The position numbers and the translations under genes are program-made. DNA of 38,199 bases from Planctomyces sp. Lineage in GTDB: Bacteria > Planctomycetota > Planctomycetia > Planctomycetales > Planctomycetaceae. The stretch spans positions 1 to 38,199 of the forward strand of contig SYJG01000363.1 of the NCBI GenBank assembly GCA_005798445.1. Direction: 5' to 3'. This document shows, in pieces, positions 1-7,848 of the stretch. Each line of letters starts with the position of its first letter. Position 1 is the first letter of the stretch. The notes under the pieces were generated by a model. The model did not search any database. It was not told where the DNA came from and saw nothing but the letters and a program-made list of their open reading frames with translations.

Positions 1-41
1 CGAGCCGTTGCAATCACAGCCTCTGTCAGTTCTGCATTCAT
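1..41 (-). CDS. 5' end of an unidentified gene leaving the window
   Basis: On the minus strand an ATG at 41 opens a frame that is free of stops to the window edge and reads MNAELTEAVIATA. A purine-rich stretch (AGGGACGAG) lies just upstream and could be a weak ribosome binding site. Thirteen codons are too few to name a family. The absence of any other gene between here and 476, and the orientation away from the sigma factor gene, make a divergent gene start plausible, but chance is not excluded. Confidence 0.3.
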   Translation of the reverse strand, partial: MNAELTEAVIATA

Positions 42-138
42 CGTCTCGTCCCTGAGACCTGGATGTTTCTCCCAAACCCTTTCGCGGTCTATAACTCAGC
101 AAGCCAAACTGCCGGTAGATCAATTTCAACTGGCTGCC

Positions 139-222
139 TAATCTGCGCTAATTCACACTGATCGGCGAGCTTCGGGCGGCGCGAATTCTTGGCTTCTTAT
201 CAGCGTCAATTAGCGATGATTA
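139..222. repeat. AT-rich inverted repeat, TAATC..CGCTAATT class
   Basis: Arms at 139-162 and 199-222 are reverse complements at 20 of 24 positions, separated by 36 bases. The words TAATC, CGCTAATT and CTGAT are AT-rich islands in GC-rich surroundings. The same words in the same order form the arms of the element at 5163-5264, so this is a repeat family and not a chance hairpin. The region 42-475 otherwise holds only the second palindrome at 393-457; I see no gene in it. Confidence 0.7.
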
Positions 223-392
223 ACGTTCTACTGCCTTTGCGTCAGCACACTTTGATTATCGCACCGAGCCACGGCAACTCACAAGCAAGGTTTCTCCGAC
301 TGGGCAGACTTCAACAAGCCGTAGCGGTTGTGCCGATTTTCGAGGGCGAGTTGTTCGGCGTCGCGTCGTTGAGATACGCTGACACCGCATTT

Positions 393-457
393 CGTGGGGC
401 ACGTTTTCAACGTGCCCGGCCAAGGTGATTTTATGCACGTTGAAAACGTGCTCCACG
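393..457. repeat. Nested palindrome, GCACGTTTTCAACGTGC class
   Basis: Arms at 393-415 and 435-457 match at 22 of 23 positions as reverse complements with a 19-base spacer. Each arm is itself a hairpin: GCACGTT, a TTC loop, then AACGTGC. The element ends 18 bases before the sigma factor start at 476, so its transcript could fold in the leader. An upstream ATG at 425 lies inside the element in the sigma factor frame and is probably not used. Confidence 0.8.
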
Positions 458-475
458 ACACGACGAAGGCACGCG

Positions 476-1237
476 ATGGCTTCCGACGTTGATTCAAAAC
501 TCGACGACTCGAAACCCTCGACCGGCAGCGGCGAGGTTGAATCGTCGTACTCGCAGACCGGCGAGCGGATGTGGCTCAACCGGATCTCGACCCGCTGGAC
601 GGCGGTCAACAATCCAACGTTGTTCGTGAAGCGTTACGGCCGAGCCATCCGCAAATACGTCGCCACGCTGATCCACGACCCCAACGACGCCGAAGAGGTC
701 GAGCAGGAATTCATGCTGCGGATGGTCCAGAAGGGTTTTCATACCGCCGACTCGAACAAGGGGAAGTTCCGCTACTACCTGATCACGATCGTGCGGAATG
801 CGGCGATGCAGTGGCTCTGCCGCCGCAACCAAGTGCCGCTGCCGATCGAGACGCTGGAGCACATGCCGGTCTCCGAGCACTCGCAACTCGAATGGACCAG
901 CGACTGGCGGAAGTGCATTTTGAAGGCGGCCTGGAAGTCGCTCGACAAATATCAAAAACGGACGACCAACAATTTGTTCTGCACGGTGTTGCGAGTGTCG
1001 GCGCAGTACGAGAGTGCCGATTCGCCGACTCTTGCGAAAATGGTCTCCGAGATGACCGGCCAGACGCTCACACCCGAAGCGTTCCGCAAGCAACTCAGCC
1101 GAGCCAGAAAACGCTTCGCCGACCACATCGTCCAAGAGGTCGCCCGCACGCTCATCGAACCGACGCTCGACGGGATCAAGGACGAACTGAACTGCCTCGA
1201 CTTGATGAAGTACGTCGAGGGCTATTTGCCTGAATGA
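476..1237 (+). CDS. ECF-like sigma-70 family RNA polymerase sigma factor
   Basis: This 253-residue protein would bind core RNA polymerase and direct promoter recognition. Residues about 45-120 look like sigma region 2: the stretch HDPNDAEEVEQEFMLRM is followed by GKFRYYLITIVRNAAMQWL, the usual DAEDLxQexF and FRxWLxxIaRN pattern. A C-terminal part around residues 180-225 (TLAKMVSEMTG, EAFRKQLSRARKRF) fits a region 4 helix-turn-helix. The frame opens upstream at 425, but those 17 codons lie in a palindromic repeat and give an arginine-rich lead, so ATG 476 is preferred. No anti-sigma gene is adjacent. It is convergent with the FIST gene, with a perfect palindrome between them. Which genes it controls cannot be read from the sequence. 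Confidence 0.8.
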   Translation: MASDVDSKLDDSKPSTGSGEVESSYSQTGERMWLNRISTRWTAVNNPTLFVKRYGRAIRKYVATLIHDPNDAEEVEQEFMLRMVQKGFHTADSNKGKFRYYLITIVRNAAMQWLCRRNQVPLPIETLEHMPVSEHSQLEWTSDWRKCILKAAWKSLDKYQKRTTNNLFCTVLRVSAQYESADSPTLAKMVSEMTGQTLTPEAFRKQLSRARKRFADHIVQEVARTLIEPTLDGIKDELNCLDLMKYVEGYLPE

Positions 1238-1238
1238 G

Positions 1239-1327
1239 TTGGCGAGCGGCAGGGCGTCAGCCCTCCGAGGAATCTCAGCCAATGACCCATTGAAGACTCG
1301 GAGGGCTGACGCCCTGCCGCTCGCCAA
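1239..1327. repeat. Perfect 31-bp inverted repeat, GGCGAGC/GTCA class
   Basis: Arms 1239-1269 and 1297-1327 are exact reverse complements over 31 bases with a 27-base loop. Each arm contains a smaller hairpin, AGGGC-GTCA-GCCCT. It begins one base after the sigma factor stop and ends 15 bases before the FIST stop, so it may serve both convergent genes as a terminator, although no T-run follows. It is a member of a family also seen at 6221, 12512, 17193 and 32399. Confidence 0.9.
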
Positions 1328-1342
1328 TCGCGCGGAGTTCGC

Positions 1343-2509
1343 TCACTCGAAGCAGGCGACGCTGGCGGTGAAGCCGTGGATGTAGTTCTTGCCGCCGACG
1401 GGGCCGAGTTCGCCTTGAGCGAAGAAGCCGGCCACGGGGAGGTGTCCGAGGACTCGCTGGATCGCGCTGGCGTCGTGATGCGGTTCGTCGAACAGGCGCG
1501 TGCCGCGGCCGTTGCAACTGAAGAGCAGGGCGGCGCGCGTCGGCGAGGGTTGTTCGGCTCGATGTTGATCGAGCAGGTGGACGAGGTCTTCGTCGGCGGT
1601 GTCGGCGTCCCGAATGTGGAACTGCACGGTCTGTCCCGGTCGGACGAGATTGCCAATCGCGATCGCTCCGATTTGCTGATCCGCACCGATCACGTTGGCG
1701 ATCAAGAAGTCGCCGCGACCGAATGAGGGCTTGTATTCGCTCATCGCGATGCCGAGGTGCAGCCCGCGCTGCACGAGTCGCTGATCCCGCTCCGGCAACT
1801 CCGGCAAGAATTCGCGCAGGCGGTCGATCGTCGGTTTGCCTCCGAGTTCAAAGACGATGTTGCGTTCGGACTTGGTCACCAAAAACGTCGGCCCGATCGG
1901 CCGACATCCTTGGGACACGACCGACCGCACCTTGGGTCCGCCTTGCAGCAACACAGCGACAGCGCCATCCGACAGGCAATCATCGTTGAGAAAGACACGG
2001 TTCGTTCCGGGACCACCGCCGCTGGCCATGCCGCCGAGCAGCGGCACTCCAGGAAGCTCATCCGCGAAGCGATCAATCACGGAATCGGGGACCGACGAAT
2101 ACGGCTCACCCAGCGCAAAGAGTGCTCGCGCATCGGCCGCTCGTTCGGACAAGTCGTCGGGGAAGCCGATCGCGATCAAGCCGTCGGGAGTCTCGCCAAA
2201 CTCTATGTGAAACGGTGTCAGCGTGGCTCCCGGCAGCACGCCGGCCCACAGACTCAGCGCCGGCCCCTCTTCGATTTCTTCACTACCACCGACGATCGTC
2301 TCGCCCGAACAGCCGAGCAACACGTCCGCTCTCAACTCGCGCCGAATCGTCGCCGGCAAGTCCTCAAATCCGTCGGCGTGCGCGTGCGATGCAAACACGA
2401 AGCAGAGATTCGGCGACTGGCCAGCAAGCTGTTTGCGGACATCTTCGCAGACCGCTTGGATCGCGGAATCGAGATCGACTTCGATCGAATGACTGGCGGC
2501 ATAGGGCAT
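1343..2509 (-). CDS. FIST-domain sensor protein
   Basis: The 388-residue protein matches the FIST N plus FIST C layout, a soluble sensory module thought to bind small ligands such as amino acids. Visible hallmarks are the early AGQSPNLCFVFAS strand, LLGCSGETIVGG near residue 85, the glycine-rich VPLLGGMASGGG near 155, GAVAVLLQGG near 183, and the C-terminal ALLFSCNGRGTRLF and PVAGFFAQGELGPVGG, which are typical of FIST C. No membrane segment or output domain is attached, so it is a stand-alone sensor. There is no clear Shine-Dalgarno site before the ATG at 2509; the start is the first ATG giving a full FIST N domain. No kinase or cyclase partner lies beside it. Confidence 0.85.
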   Translation of the reverse strand: MPYAASHSIEVDLDSAIQAVCEDVRKQLAGQSPNLCFVFASHAHADGFEDLPATIRRELRADVLLGCSGETIVGGSEEIEEGPALSLWAGVLPGATLTPFHIEFGETPDGLIAIGFPDDLSERAADARALFALGEPYSSVPDSVIDRFADELPGVPLLGGMASGGGPGTNRVFLNDDCLSDGAVAVLLQGGPKVRSVVSQGCRPIGPTFLVTKSERNIVFELGGKPTIDRLREFLPELPERDQRLVQRGLHLGIAMSEYKPSFGRGDFLIANVIGADQQIGAIAIGNLVRPGQTVQFHIRDADTADEDLVHLLDQHRAEQPSPTRAALLFSCNGRGTRLFDEPHHDASAIQRVLGHLPVAGFFAQGELGPVGGKNYIHGFTASVACFE

Positions 2510-2670
2510 GACGTGACTTTGCGAATCTCGGAGTGATGGAAACGATCGCGAAGCCGCGCCCCGCGTCGCGTTTCTATTCGCTGAGCGACCGGCCTACAAT
2601 TCCGCCCGTGATTTTGGCTCCACGTTGCTTCGCCTTCTGACGGCTTCTTCTTGAACAAGGAATCCTCGCC

Positions 2671-3840
2671 ATGAATCTGCTCCGACGTCTGACGCTGGGT
2701 GTCTGCTGTTTGTGCGGTGTGTCCTCGGTGGTGTTGGCTGCGGATGTTCCCAGCGGCAAGCAGCGCGTGTACTTCGGCACCTACACCGGCAAGTCGAGCA
2801 AAGGCATCTACCGCAGCGAACTGGATCTCGCGACCGGCAAGCTGACTCCGCCGGTGCTGGCGGGTGAGGCGGTGAATCCGTCGTTTCTCGCGATCGCTCC
2901 GAACCAGAAGTTTTTGTACGCGGTCGGCGAAGTCAACGACGTCAATGGGAAGAAGGGTGGAGGCGTCAGCGCCTTCGCGATCGACTCAGCGACCGGTGAC
3001 CTGAAGATGCTCAACCAGCAATCGTCCGTCGGAGCCGGACCGTGCCACATCGTTGTCGATCGCACGGGCAAGGTCGCACTCGTGGCCAATTACGGCGGCG
3101 GGAGCGCGGCGGCTCTTCCGATTCAGGCCGACGGAAAACTCGGTGAGGCGACCAGCTTCGTGCAGCACAAAGGGTCCAGCATCAATCCCGGCAATCAAGC
3201 GGCTCCGCACGCGCATTCGGTCAACGTCGATGGAGCCAACCGTTTCGCGATGGTCGCGGACCTCGGCATCGACAAGGTGATGGTCTATCGCCTCGATCCC
3301 GACAAAGGGACGATCACCGCGAATGATCCACCATCCGCGAGCGTCGAGGCCGGCTCCGGACCGCGTCACTTCGCGTTTCACCCGAACGGCAAGAGCGCCT
3401 ACGTCATCAACGAGATCAAGCTGACCGTCACCGCGTTTGGGTACGACACTGCGAAAGGCGTGCTCACGCCACAGCAGACGATTTCAACTTTGCCTGAAGG
3501 AGTCACCGACCGCAAAGGGATGTCCACCGCCGAAGTCCAAGTTCATCCGAGCGGCAAGTTCTTGTACGGCTCGAACCGCGGCCATCACAGCATCGCGATC
3601 TTTTCGATCGACCCGGCCACCGGCAAGCTGACCGCTGTCGGACATCAAGGCCAGGGGATCAATACGCCGCGCAACTTCGGCATCGATCCGACCGGCCATT
3701 ATTTGCTCGCGTGCAATCAGGACAGCGACAGCGTGATCGTCTTCCGCATCAATCAGACGACCGGAAAACTGGAACCGACCGGTTCGACGGTCTCGGTTGG
3801 CACGCCCGTGTGCGTCAAGTTCTTGCCGCTCACGAAGTGA
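2671..3840 (+). CDS. Secreted lactonase-fold beta-propeller protein
   Basis: A signal peptide (MNLLRRLTLGVCCLCGVSS, cleavage near VLAAD) precedes a seven-bladed propeller of the 6-phosphogluconolactonase-like (Lactonase, PF10282) family. Repeated blade signatures are visible: GTYTGKSSKGIY near residue 37, FLAIAPNQKFLYAVGE, GPCHIVVDRTGKVALVANYGGG, APHAHSVNVD, GPRHFAFHPNGKSAYVINE, AEVQVHPSGKFLYGSNRG and TPRNFGIDPTGHYLLACNQ. At 389 residues it is near the usual length plus a leader. Cytoplasmic homologues hydrolyse 6-phosphogluconolactone; the exported location makes that substrate unlikely, so only the fold is secure. It starts the rightward set that continues with an oxidoreductase and a ThuA protein. 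Confidence 0.85.
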   Translation: MNLLRRLTLGVCCLCGVSSVVLAADVPSGKQRVYFGTYTGKSSKGIYRSELDLATGKLTPPVLAGEAVNPSFLAIAPNQKFLYAVGEVNDVNGKKGGGVSAFAIDSATGDLKMLNQQSSVGAGPCHIVVDRTGKVALVANYGGGSAAALPIQADGKLGEATSFVQHKGSSINPGNQAAPHAHSVNVDGANRFAMVADLGIDKVMVYRLDPDKGTITANDPPSASVEAGSGPRHFAFHPNGKSAYVINEIKLTVTAFGYDTAKGVLTPQQTISTLPEGVTDRKGMSTAEVQVHPSGKFLYGSNRGHHSIAIFSIDPATGKLTAVGHQGQGINTPRNFGIDPTGHYLLACNQDSDSVIVFRINQTTGKLEPTGSTVSVGTPVCVKFLPLTK

Positions 3841-4034
3841 AGGGGGTGCAGTCCTGTCACATGCCGAAGAATTCGGCAGCTCGACTTTCGAGATAACAAT
3901 TCGTGTCCGGATGACTGAGCAGAGGAGTGTCCGATGCCGGCAGCGGTGCGGTGGTTGACAGACCAGAAGTGCGTTGGCCAAAGTCCTGCGAATTTTCTTG
4001 GTCAATTTTTTCTCTTTGCTGTGAAGGACATCTC

Positions 4035-5153
4035 ATGAGCAAGCCCGTCAATGTCGCCATGATCGGTCTGGGTTTCGGTGCCGAGTTCATTCCAATTTAT
4101 CAGGCTCACCCAGACGCCAACGTCTATGCCATCTGTCAGCGGAACACCGAGAAGCTCAACAAAGTCGGCAATCAATTTGGCATTGAGAAGCGGTTTACCG
4201 ATTACGCTGAAGTGCTCAAGGACAAGAGCGTCGACTTCGTCCACATCAACAGTCCGATCCCGGATCACGCTTGGATGTCGATGGAGGCGTTGAAGGCCGG
4301 CAAGCATGTGATGTGTACCGTGCCGATGGCCACGACCATCGAAGACTGCCAGCAGATTTGCGAACTCGTCAAGAAGACCGGCCTCAAATACATGATGGCC
4401 GAGACCGTCGTTTACAGCCGCGAGTTCCTGTTCATCAAAGAGATGTACCAGAAGGGCGAACTCGGCACGATTCAGCATCTCGCCGCGTCGCACCCGCAAG
4501 ACATGGACGGCTGGCCGGACTACTGGCAGAAGATGATCCCGATGCACTACGCGACCCACGTCGTCAGCCCGTGTCTTGGCCTCGTCAACGGCCGAGCCGA
4601 GTACGTTTCCTGCTTCGGTTCGGGAACCGTCCGCGACGACATTGCTCAGAAGAGCGGCAACAAGTTCGCTGTCGAATCGTGTCACATCAAGTTGAAGGAC
4701 AGCGACGTGACCGCTCACATTTGGCGGTTCCTGTACGACGTCGCTCGGCAGTACCGCGAGAGCTTTGACGTCTACGGCACGAAGCGCTCTTTTGAATGGA
4801 CGTTGGTCGAACACGAACCGCACGTCATTCACACAGCGAAGAAACCTGAGCCAGAGATTCCGACAAAAGTGACCGTGCCAGACTACGCTCACTTGTTACC
4901 GGAGCCGATTCGCAAATTCACACAACCGGCGGAGATTCATGACTCGGAGCACCTCTCGTTTATCCAAGGTGGAGGCCACGGTGGCTCGCATCCGCATTTG
5001 GTCAACGAGTTCGTCTCGGCCCTGCGAGACAACCGCGACCCGTGGCCGAACGCGACGCTCTCCGCGAACTGGACCTGCGTCGGCATCCTGGCTCACGAGT
5101 CCGCTCTCAAAGGTGGCGAGATCGTCAAGCTGCCTGCCTTCACGCTGGAATAA
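4035..5153 (+). CDS. Gfo/Idh/MocA family oxidoreductase lacking the EKP lysine
   Basis: The 372-residue protein has an N-terminal Rossmann domain (VAMIGLGFGAEFIP, residues 8-20) for NAD(P) and the C-terminal beta-sheet substrate domain of sugar and inositol dehydrogenases. The motif that is normally C-E-K-P before the second half of the Rossmann fold reads CTVPMA at residues 94-99, so Val96 stands where the conserved lysine is expected. The ATG at 4035 is chosen over the open frame from 3927 because GAAGGA lies at 4023-4028 and the Rossmann strand begins five residues later. No signal peptide is seen. It may act on a sugar derivative with the neighbouring ThuA and SGNH proteins; the changed motif leaves true dehydrogenase activity in doubt. 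Confidence 0.88.
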   Translation: MSKPVNVAMIGLGFGAEFIPIYQAHPDANVYAICQRNTEKLNKVGNQFGIEKRFTDYAEVLKDKSVDFVHINSPIPDHAWMSMEALKAGKHVMCTVPMATTIEDCQQICELVKKTGLKYMMAETVVYSREFLFIKEMYQKGELGTIQHLAASHPQDMDGWPDYWQKMIPMHYATHVVSPCLGLVNGRAEYVSCFGSGTVRDDIAQKSGNKFAVESCHIKLKDSDVTAHIWRFLYDVARQYRESFDVYGTKRSFEWTLVEHEPHVIHTAKKPEPEIPTKVTVPDYAHLLPEPIRKFTQPAEIHDSEHLSFIQGGGHGGSHPHLVNEFVSALRDNRDPWPNATLSANWTCVGILAHESALKGGEIVKLPAFTLE

Positions 5154-5162
5154 GTCAGTTTC

Positions 5163-5264
5163 GGGGAACACTAATTAACGCTAATCAACACTAATTGTGA
5201 TGGCATTGTCGCGCAGCACGCTGCTCTCCTCATTAGTGCCGATTAGCGAAGATTAGCGTTCCCC
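5163..5264. repeat. AT-rich inverted repeat, CTAAT..CGCTAAT class
   Basis: Arms 5163-5195 and 5232-5264 match at 27 of 33 positions as reverse complements, both ending in GGGGAAC. The triple CTAAT words line up with those at 139-222. It fills most of the gap between the oxidoreductase stop (5153) and the ThuA start (5292), so it would lie in any shared transcript. Confidence 0.8.
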
Positions 5265-5291
5265 TCTCCGTTCCTTCCCATGGAGGAAGCG

Positions 5292-6209
5292 ATGCGAACA
5301 ATCTTCGTCGTGGCGCTGCTCGTTCTAAGCCTTGCCACAAATGGCTTCGCCGCCGAGCCGCTCATTCGGGTCGTCGTGTGGGACGAGCAACAGCCCGCTC
5401 AGAAACAGGCGTACGAAAACTTTCTCGGCAACGCGATCGCCGAACATCTTGGCAAGCAGCCGGGGTTGCGGGTGATTTCGGCGAACATCAATCAGCCGGA
5501 GAAAGGTCTGCCCGCGAGCTTGCTCGACAACACGGACGTGCTCGTCTGGTGGGGGCATGTGCGGCACAACGACATCTCGCCGGAGATGGCCAAGGACATC
5601 GTCGCGCGAGTCAAACGCGGGCAGTTGGCGTTCATCGGCTTGCACTCGGCTCACTGGTCCGCTCCGTTCATGGAAGCAATGAATGAGCGGACTCGCGACG
5701 ACGCGCGGCGGCGATATCCCGACCCTCCGAGCGGGCCGCCGGTGAAGTTTGAGTTCATCGCTCCCGAAGGCCGCTTCATCCCGACGGCCGACTCGATTCG
5801 CACCCCCGCGTTCTACGCGATGAAGCGCGGAGCACAGCTCACGGTGCGAGTCGATCTTCCCAATTGTGTCTTCCCCTCATACCGCAACGACGGCAAGCCG
5901 AGTACCGTCAAAGTCCTGAAGTCCGACCATCCGATCGCGAAGGGACTGCCCGCTTCGTTCGATCTGCCGCAGACCGAGATGTATGCCGATCCGTTCCACG
6001 TTCCCGACGCCGACGAAGTTCTGTTCGAGGAAAGCTGGGTCGCAGGCGAATCATTCCGCAGCGGCCTGATCTGGAAGCTCGGCGAGGGCCGCGTCTTCTA
6101 CTTTCGACCGGGGCACGAAACGTATCCGATCTTCAAACAAGAACTCCCACTGAAGGTCATCGCCAACGCGGTGAGTTGGCTGGGAACGAATCTGAACAAG
6201 ACGCAATGA
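5292..6209 (+). CDS. Secreted ThuA-like (trehalose utilisation) protein
   Basis: After a signal peptide (MRTIFVVALLVLSLATNGFAA) the 305-residue protein has a ThuA glutamine-amidotransferase-like fold. Signs are VVVWDEQQP at the start of the mature domain, DVLVWWGHVRHNDI near residue 84, the turn GQLAFIGLHSAHWS near 113 and the closing GEGRVFYFRPGHETYP. The frame opens at 5280, but GGAGG at 5282-5286 is placed five bases before ATG 5292, so 5292 is the better start. ThuA proteins are linked to trehalose-like disaccharide metabolism; in planctomycetes they are usually exported and the substrate is unknown. It sits between a Gfo/Idh/MocA gene and an SGNH-like gene, the usual sugar-metabolism company. 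Confidence 0.85.
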   Translation: MRTIFVVALLVLSLATNGFAAEPLIRVVVWDEQQPAQKQAYENFLGNAIAEHLGKQPGLRVISANINQPEKGLPASLLDNTDVLVWWGHVRHNDISPEMAKDIVARVKRGQLAFIGLHSAHWSAPFMEAMNERTRDDARRRYPDPPSGPPVKFEFIAPEGRFIPTADSIRTPAFYAMKRGAQLTVRVDLPNCVFPSYRNDGKPSTVKVLKSDHPIAKGLPASFDLPQTEMYADPFHVPDADEVLFEESWVAGESFRSGLIWKLGEGRVFYFRPGHETYPIFKQELPLKVIANAVSWLGTNLNKTQ

Positions 6210-6220
6210 GAAATGACAAA

Positions 6221-6302
6221 TTGGCGAGCCGGGTGGCGTCAGCCCCCGGACGATTTGCAGTTTGTCCGTAAGTCCGGGGGCTGACGCCACCCGACTCGCC
6301 AA
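6221..6302. repeat. 30-bp inverted repeat, GGCGAGC/GTCA class
   Basis: Arms 6221-6250 and 6273-6302 differ at one of 30 positions, with a 22-base loop. The outer ends TTGGCGAG and CTCGCCAA and the inner GTCAGCCC are shared with the element at 1239. It begins 12 bases after the ThuA stop and ends 27 bases before the next start, so it is intercistronic and could limit read-through or protect a transcript end. Confidence 0.9.
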
Positions 6303-6329
6303 AAGTCCGTTGTTGAAAGAGGGAGCCAA

Positions 6330-7223
6330 ATGATGCCGCGGGTGATTCCAGTCGATCTTTGGCGGAGACAAGTTGCTTTTCTTTGCTTGGCCGCGCTGAC
6401 ATTTCTTTGCTCCGGACTCGCGTCTGCCCAAGACACCAAGACTCCCGCCGGACAGCGAGTCTACTACACCGGCCACAGCTTTCACATGTTCGTGCCGCCG
6501 CAGGTCGAGCAACTTGTCAAAGCGGCCAACATTCAAGGACACAAGCTGGCTGGCACGCAGGGCATCGGCGGTTCACGAGTCATCCAGCATTGGGACTTGG
6601 CCGACGACAAGAACAAAGCTAAGCCCGCGCTCATCGGCGGCGAGGTCGATGTCTTCACAATGGCCGCGCACTTGGCGATTCCCGATCAAGGGATCACGAA
6701 CTTCACCGAGCTGGGCCTGAAGCACAATCCGAATCTGCGGTTGCTCGTGCAAGCGTCGTGGTATCCGTGGGACGTGCCGAAAGGGACTCTCGGCTTCATC
6801 ACCGACAACGTTCAACGAGACGACGCAAAGATTGCCGACCTGCAAGCCGCCATCGACGACTGGCGCGCGAAGCTGGAAGCTCAAGCCGACGATCTCAACA
6901 AGACGCACGGCAAGAAAGCGGTCTTCATCGTCCCGGTCGGCGACGCCGTCGTGAAGCTGCGAGCCATGATCGTCGAGGGAAAATTCCCCGGCATCACCAA
7001 CCAATCAAAACTCTTCCGCGACCCGATCGGCCACGGCAACGGCCAAGTGATGGCCCTCGCCTCGTACTGCAACTTCGCCGCGATCTACCGAATCAGCCCC
7101 GTCGGCCTGAAGATTGGCGAACGCGGAGTGGATGACGCTCAACACGCGATCTTGCAGCAGATCGCTTGGGAGACGGTGTCGAAGTATTCGTATTCGGGCA
7201 TCGACGCCGAGAAAGCCCAATGA
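6330..7223 (+). CDS. Exported SGNH-hydrolase-like protein
   Basis: This 297-residue protein has a long basic leader and a hydrophobic signal (LCLAALTFLCSGLASAQ, residues 18-34). The mature part begins with RVYYTGHSFHMF, resembling block I of SGNH/GDSL hydrolases with Ser in the GHSF turn, and near the end has DPIGHGNGQ, which may carry the acid and histidine. Between lie helical segments and a charged stretch. The family assignment rests on these short motifs only; no substrate can be given. AGGGAG at about 6320 precedes the ATG at 6330, with a second ATG directly behind it. It ends 11 bases from the convergent protease gene with no terminator visible. Confidence 0.55.
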   Translation: MMPRVIPVDLWRRQVAFLCLAALTFLCSGLASAQDTKTPAGQRVYYTGHSFHMFVPPQVEQLVKAANIQGHKLAGTQGIGGSRVIQHWDLADDKNKAKPALIGGEVDVFTMAAHLAIPDQGITNFTELGLKHNPNLRLLVQASWYPWDVPKGTLGFITDNVQRDDAKIADLQAAIDDWRAKLEAQADDLNKTHGKKAVFIVPVGDAVVKLRAMIVEGKFPGITNQSKLFRDPIGHGNGQVMALASYCNFAAIYRISPVGLKIGERGVDDAQHAILQQIAWETVSKYSYSGIDAEKAQ

Positions 7224-7234
7224 AGCCAAAGGTC

Positions 7235-7594
7235 TCACCAAGCGGGGTTGCGAATCAACCGCACCGTTCGCGTCCCGTAGTCGAGTTCCAAGCGATGCGG
7301 ATCGAGCATCGTGGTGCCGATCAGGCAATCGGTGCCGGGACCGACCAGCAGCCGCGTCAAAACGTCTTCGTCGAGAAATCGAAATCGGATGTCCAACGCT
7401 TCAAATGTTTGGCTGTTATCGGCCGCCAAGTCGGCGATCACTGGCCCTTGTGGAACCGCATCGGGCAATTCAAACAACTCGGCACCGATCACGAACGAGC
7501 CGTTGAATCCGGTATCAATTTGAAAATCGAGCGGCCCTTGCCCCAAATCAACGGTCAAGAACGCTTGGTTGAGTTCGTCGATGAAGCCGTCCAT
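7235..7594 (-). CDS. Retropepsin-like (clan AA) aspartic protease domain protein
   Basis: The 119-residue protein carries the aspartic protease signature DTGFNGSFVIG near residue 28, one flap-like segment, and CLIGTTMLDPHRLELDYGTRTVRL near the C terminus, which matches the end of single-domain retropepsin-like proteins. Such proteins act as dimers with one Asp from each chain. No membrane segment is present, so it is probably cytoplasmic. Its start overlaps the end of the upstream gene at 7555 by 40 bases in another frame, so the two are probably co-translated. I have seen this pairing of a small unknown protein and a small aspartyl protease in other bacteria, but know of no assigned function. 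Confidence 0.75.
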   Translation of the reverse strand: MDGFIDELNQAFLTVDLGQGPLDFQIDTGFNGSFVIGAELFELPDAVPQGPVIADLAADNSQTFEALDIRFRFLDEDVLTRLLVGPGTDCLIGTTMLDPHRLELDYGTRTVRLIRNPAW

Positions 7595-7848
7595 TTCAAA
7601 GATGCTCCTCCAATTTTGACCGCACCGCCGCCACCCACACGAAACGTGTACGTCAATTTGCCAGCAAACTTCTGCCGACAGGCTTGGGACACCGCCTGGA
7701 AATCCCTGCCGAGGACATATTCGCCAGACTCTGGTTCCACGGCGATCACTTCGCCAAAGTGTTCGGCCTCTAAACTCGTCTTCAGCCGCTCGTCGTACAC
7801 GCGGCGAGCCTTTTCCATTACGTCAGTCGATGCTTGAGAGAGCGCCAT
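7555..7848 (-). CDS. Small conserved protein paired with the aspartic protease
   Basis: A 97-residue cytoplasmic protein with a helical N terminus (ARRVYDERLKTSLE) followed by a beta-rich core, HFGEVIAVEPESGEYVLGRDF, then a helix and LTYTFRVGGGGAVKIGG. This core pattern is a recurrent small domain of unknown function found upstream of clan AA protease genes. The C terminus (KWTASSTNSTKRS) runs into the protease gene. Its ATG at 7848 shares two bases with the ATG that opens the frame of the oppositely oriented cyanophycinase-like gene, an impossible arrangement for two efficient starts, so one of the two starts is probably mis-set. This gene's ATG looks the sounder of the two. Confidence 0.65.
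   Translation of the reverse strand: MALSQASTDVMEKARRVYDERLKTSLEAEHFGEVIAVEPESGEYVLGRDFQAVSQACRQKFAGKLTYTFRVGGGGAVKIGGASLKWTASSTNSTKRS

Noticed and set aside
494..1327. 277-residue open frame on minus opposite the sigma factor
   Set aside because: It runs through the palindrome at 1239-1327 and lacks any family resemblance, while the plus strand shows sigma region 2.
1239..1327. Palindrome arms as terminal inverted repeats of a miniature IS
   Set aside because: The arms enclose only 20-30 bases, each arm is itself a hairpin, and no flanking target duplication is visible, so a REP/BIME-type unit fits better than a transposon end.
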